This document shows, piece by piece, positions 6,708-7,036 of a DNA stretch of 7,036 bases. Source of the stretch: a bacterium (GTDB taxonomy: Bacteria; Pseudomonadota; Gammaproteobacteria; Burkholderiales; Methylophilaceae); assembly GCA_027310505.1 (NCBI GenBank), contig DAIDAS010000483.1, forward strand, positions 1 to 7,036, read 5' to 3'. The notes under the pieces were generated by a model. The model did no database searches. It was not told the DNA's origin and saw only the letters and a program-made list of their open reading frames with translations. Position numbers and translations under genes: made by a program. Within the stretch, counting starts at the first letter, position 1; every line of letters begins with the position of its first letter.

Positions 6708-6935
6708 TTAGTGCTTGTCGCAGTAAGGCATCAGGGCCAGGAAACGGGCGCGCTTGATAGCCGTGGTGAGTTGACGCTGATAGCGGGCCTTGGTGCCCGT
6801 AATGCGTGCAGGAATAATCTTGCCGTTTTCGTTGATGAAGTCCTTCAGCAGATCCACATCCTTGTAATCGACTTCCTTGATGCCTTCCGCCGAAAAACGG
6901 CAGTAACGGCGGCGGCGGAACATATCGCGTGCCAT
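6708..6935 (-). CDS. rpsR: 30S ribosomal protein S18
   Basis: S18 is a small-subunit platform protein that pairs with S6. The protein is 75 residues, normal for the family, with the typical basic N-terminus MARDMFRRRRYCRFSAEG and the conserved core KIIPARITGTKARYQRQL (39-56), followed by AIKRARFLALMPY. The start ATG at 6935 has GAGAAAGG (6943-6950) seven bases upstream. That site lies inside the last codons of the preceding priB gene, whose stop is three bases before this start, suggesting translational coupling. In related bacteria an S6:S18 complex can regulate this operon through an rpsF leader; that region is outside the window. Confidence 0.98.
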   Translation of the reverse strand: MARDMFRRRRYCRFSAEGIKEVDYKDVDLLKDFINENGKIIPARITGTKARYQRQLTTAIKRARFLALMPYCDKH

Positions 6936-6938
6936 GGT

Positions 6939-7036
6939 CTAACCTTTCTCAATAATCTCTAATTCGTTGATATGCAATATCAGCTGTCGGCTGTTGAGGC
7001 TTTTCCTGGAAAGGAATCCTGCAATGCTGGCAATGC
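6939..7036 (-). CDS. priB: Primosomal replication protein PriB, C-terminal fragment (cut by window edge)
   Basis: Only the last 31 residues are visible. They include GFLSRKSLNSRQLILHIN and end IIEKG before a TAG stop. This resembles the C-terminal OB-fold strand of betaproteobacterial PriB, where GFL(A/S)xKSxxS...LxxxxI is recognisable. PriB is a single-stranded-DNA-binding protein that works with PriA in restarting stalled replication forks. The position, three bases before rpsR in the rpsF-priB-rpsR-rplI order, strongly supports the call. The frame is too short for ordinary ORF detection. The remainder lies beyond the right edge. Confidence 0.85.
   Translation of the reverse strand, partial: IASIAGFLSRKSLNSRQLILHINELEIIEKG

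Noticed and set aside
6096..6962. A 288-codon plus-strand open frame across rplI and rpsR
   Set aside because: It runs antisense to two clear ribosomal protein genes and through the terminator, overlaps the end of the sensor gene, and has no recognisable domain.

Overview
The window looks like a Betaproteobacterium, possibly a member of the Nitrosomonadales or a related environmental lineage. The evidence is the ribosomal-replication gene order priB-rpsR-rplI ... dnaB-alr, protein sequences typical of that class, moderately high GC, and a very large soluble PAS/GAF/GGDEF/EAL sensor of a kind common in that group. The genus cannot be named from the sequence alone.

Layout. On the minus strand, entering from the right edge, are the end of priB (6939-7036), rpsR (ribosomal protein S18, 6708-6935) and rplI (ribosomal protein L9, 6246-6695). 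The three are tightly packed and clearly co-transcribed. A strong bidirectional hairpin terminator (about 6203-6233) lies between rplI and the end of a 1,360-residue plus-strand gene (2096-6178). That gene encodes a cyclic-di-GMP enzyme with six PAS domains, one GAF domain, a GGDEF domain and an EAL domain. It is divergent from a small minus-strand cupin gene (1654-1929). The 166-base gap between them holds tandem inverted repeats just upstream of the sensor's ribosome binding site. Continuing leftward on the minus strand are dnaB (replicative helicase, 159-1541) and the first 51 codons of alr (alanine racemase, 1-153).

How the pieces fit. In many Betaproteobacteria rplI is followed almost directly by dnaB. 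Here a cupin gene and an opposite-strand sensor gene separate them by about 4.7 kb, so dnaB must use its own promoter or that of the cupin gene. A perfect extended -10 element (TGTTATAAT) ends five bases before the dnaB ATG and there is no Shine-Dalgarno sequence, which raises the possibility of a leaderless dnaB message. The sensor keeps every recognisable catalytic residue of both its cyclase and phosphodiesterase domains, plus a c-di-GMP inhibitory site. It has no transmembrane segment, so it probably reads an intracellular signal.

Nothing here amounts to a clearly new biological system. The most interesting points are the split ribosomal/replication locus, the internal PAS duplication in the sensor, the possible leaderless dnaB and the structured leader of the sensor gene. 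No RNA gene, CRISPR array, insertion sequence or attachment site was seen. No stretch longer than 300 bases lacks a gene.
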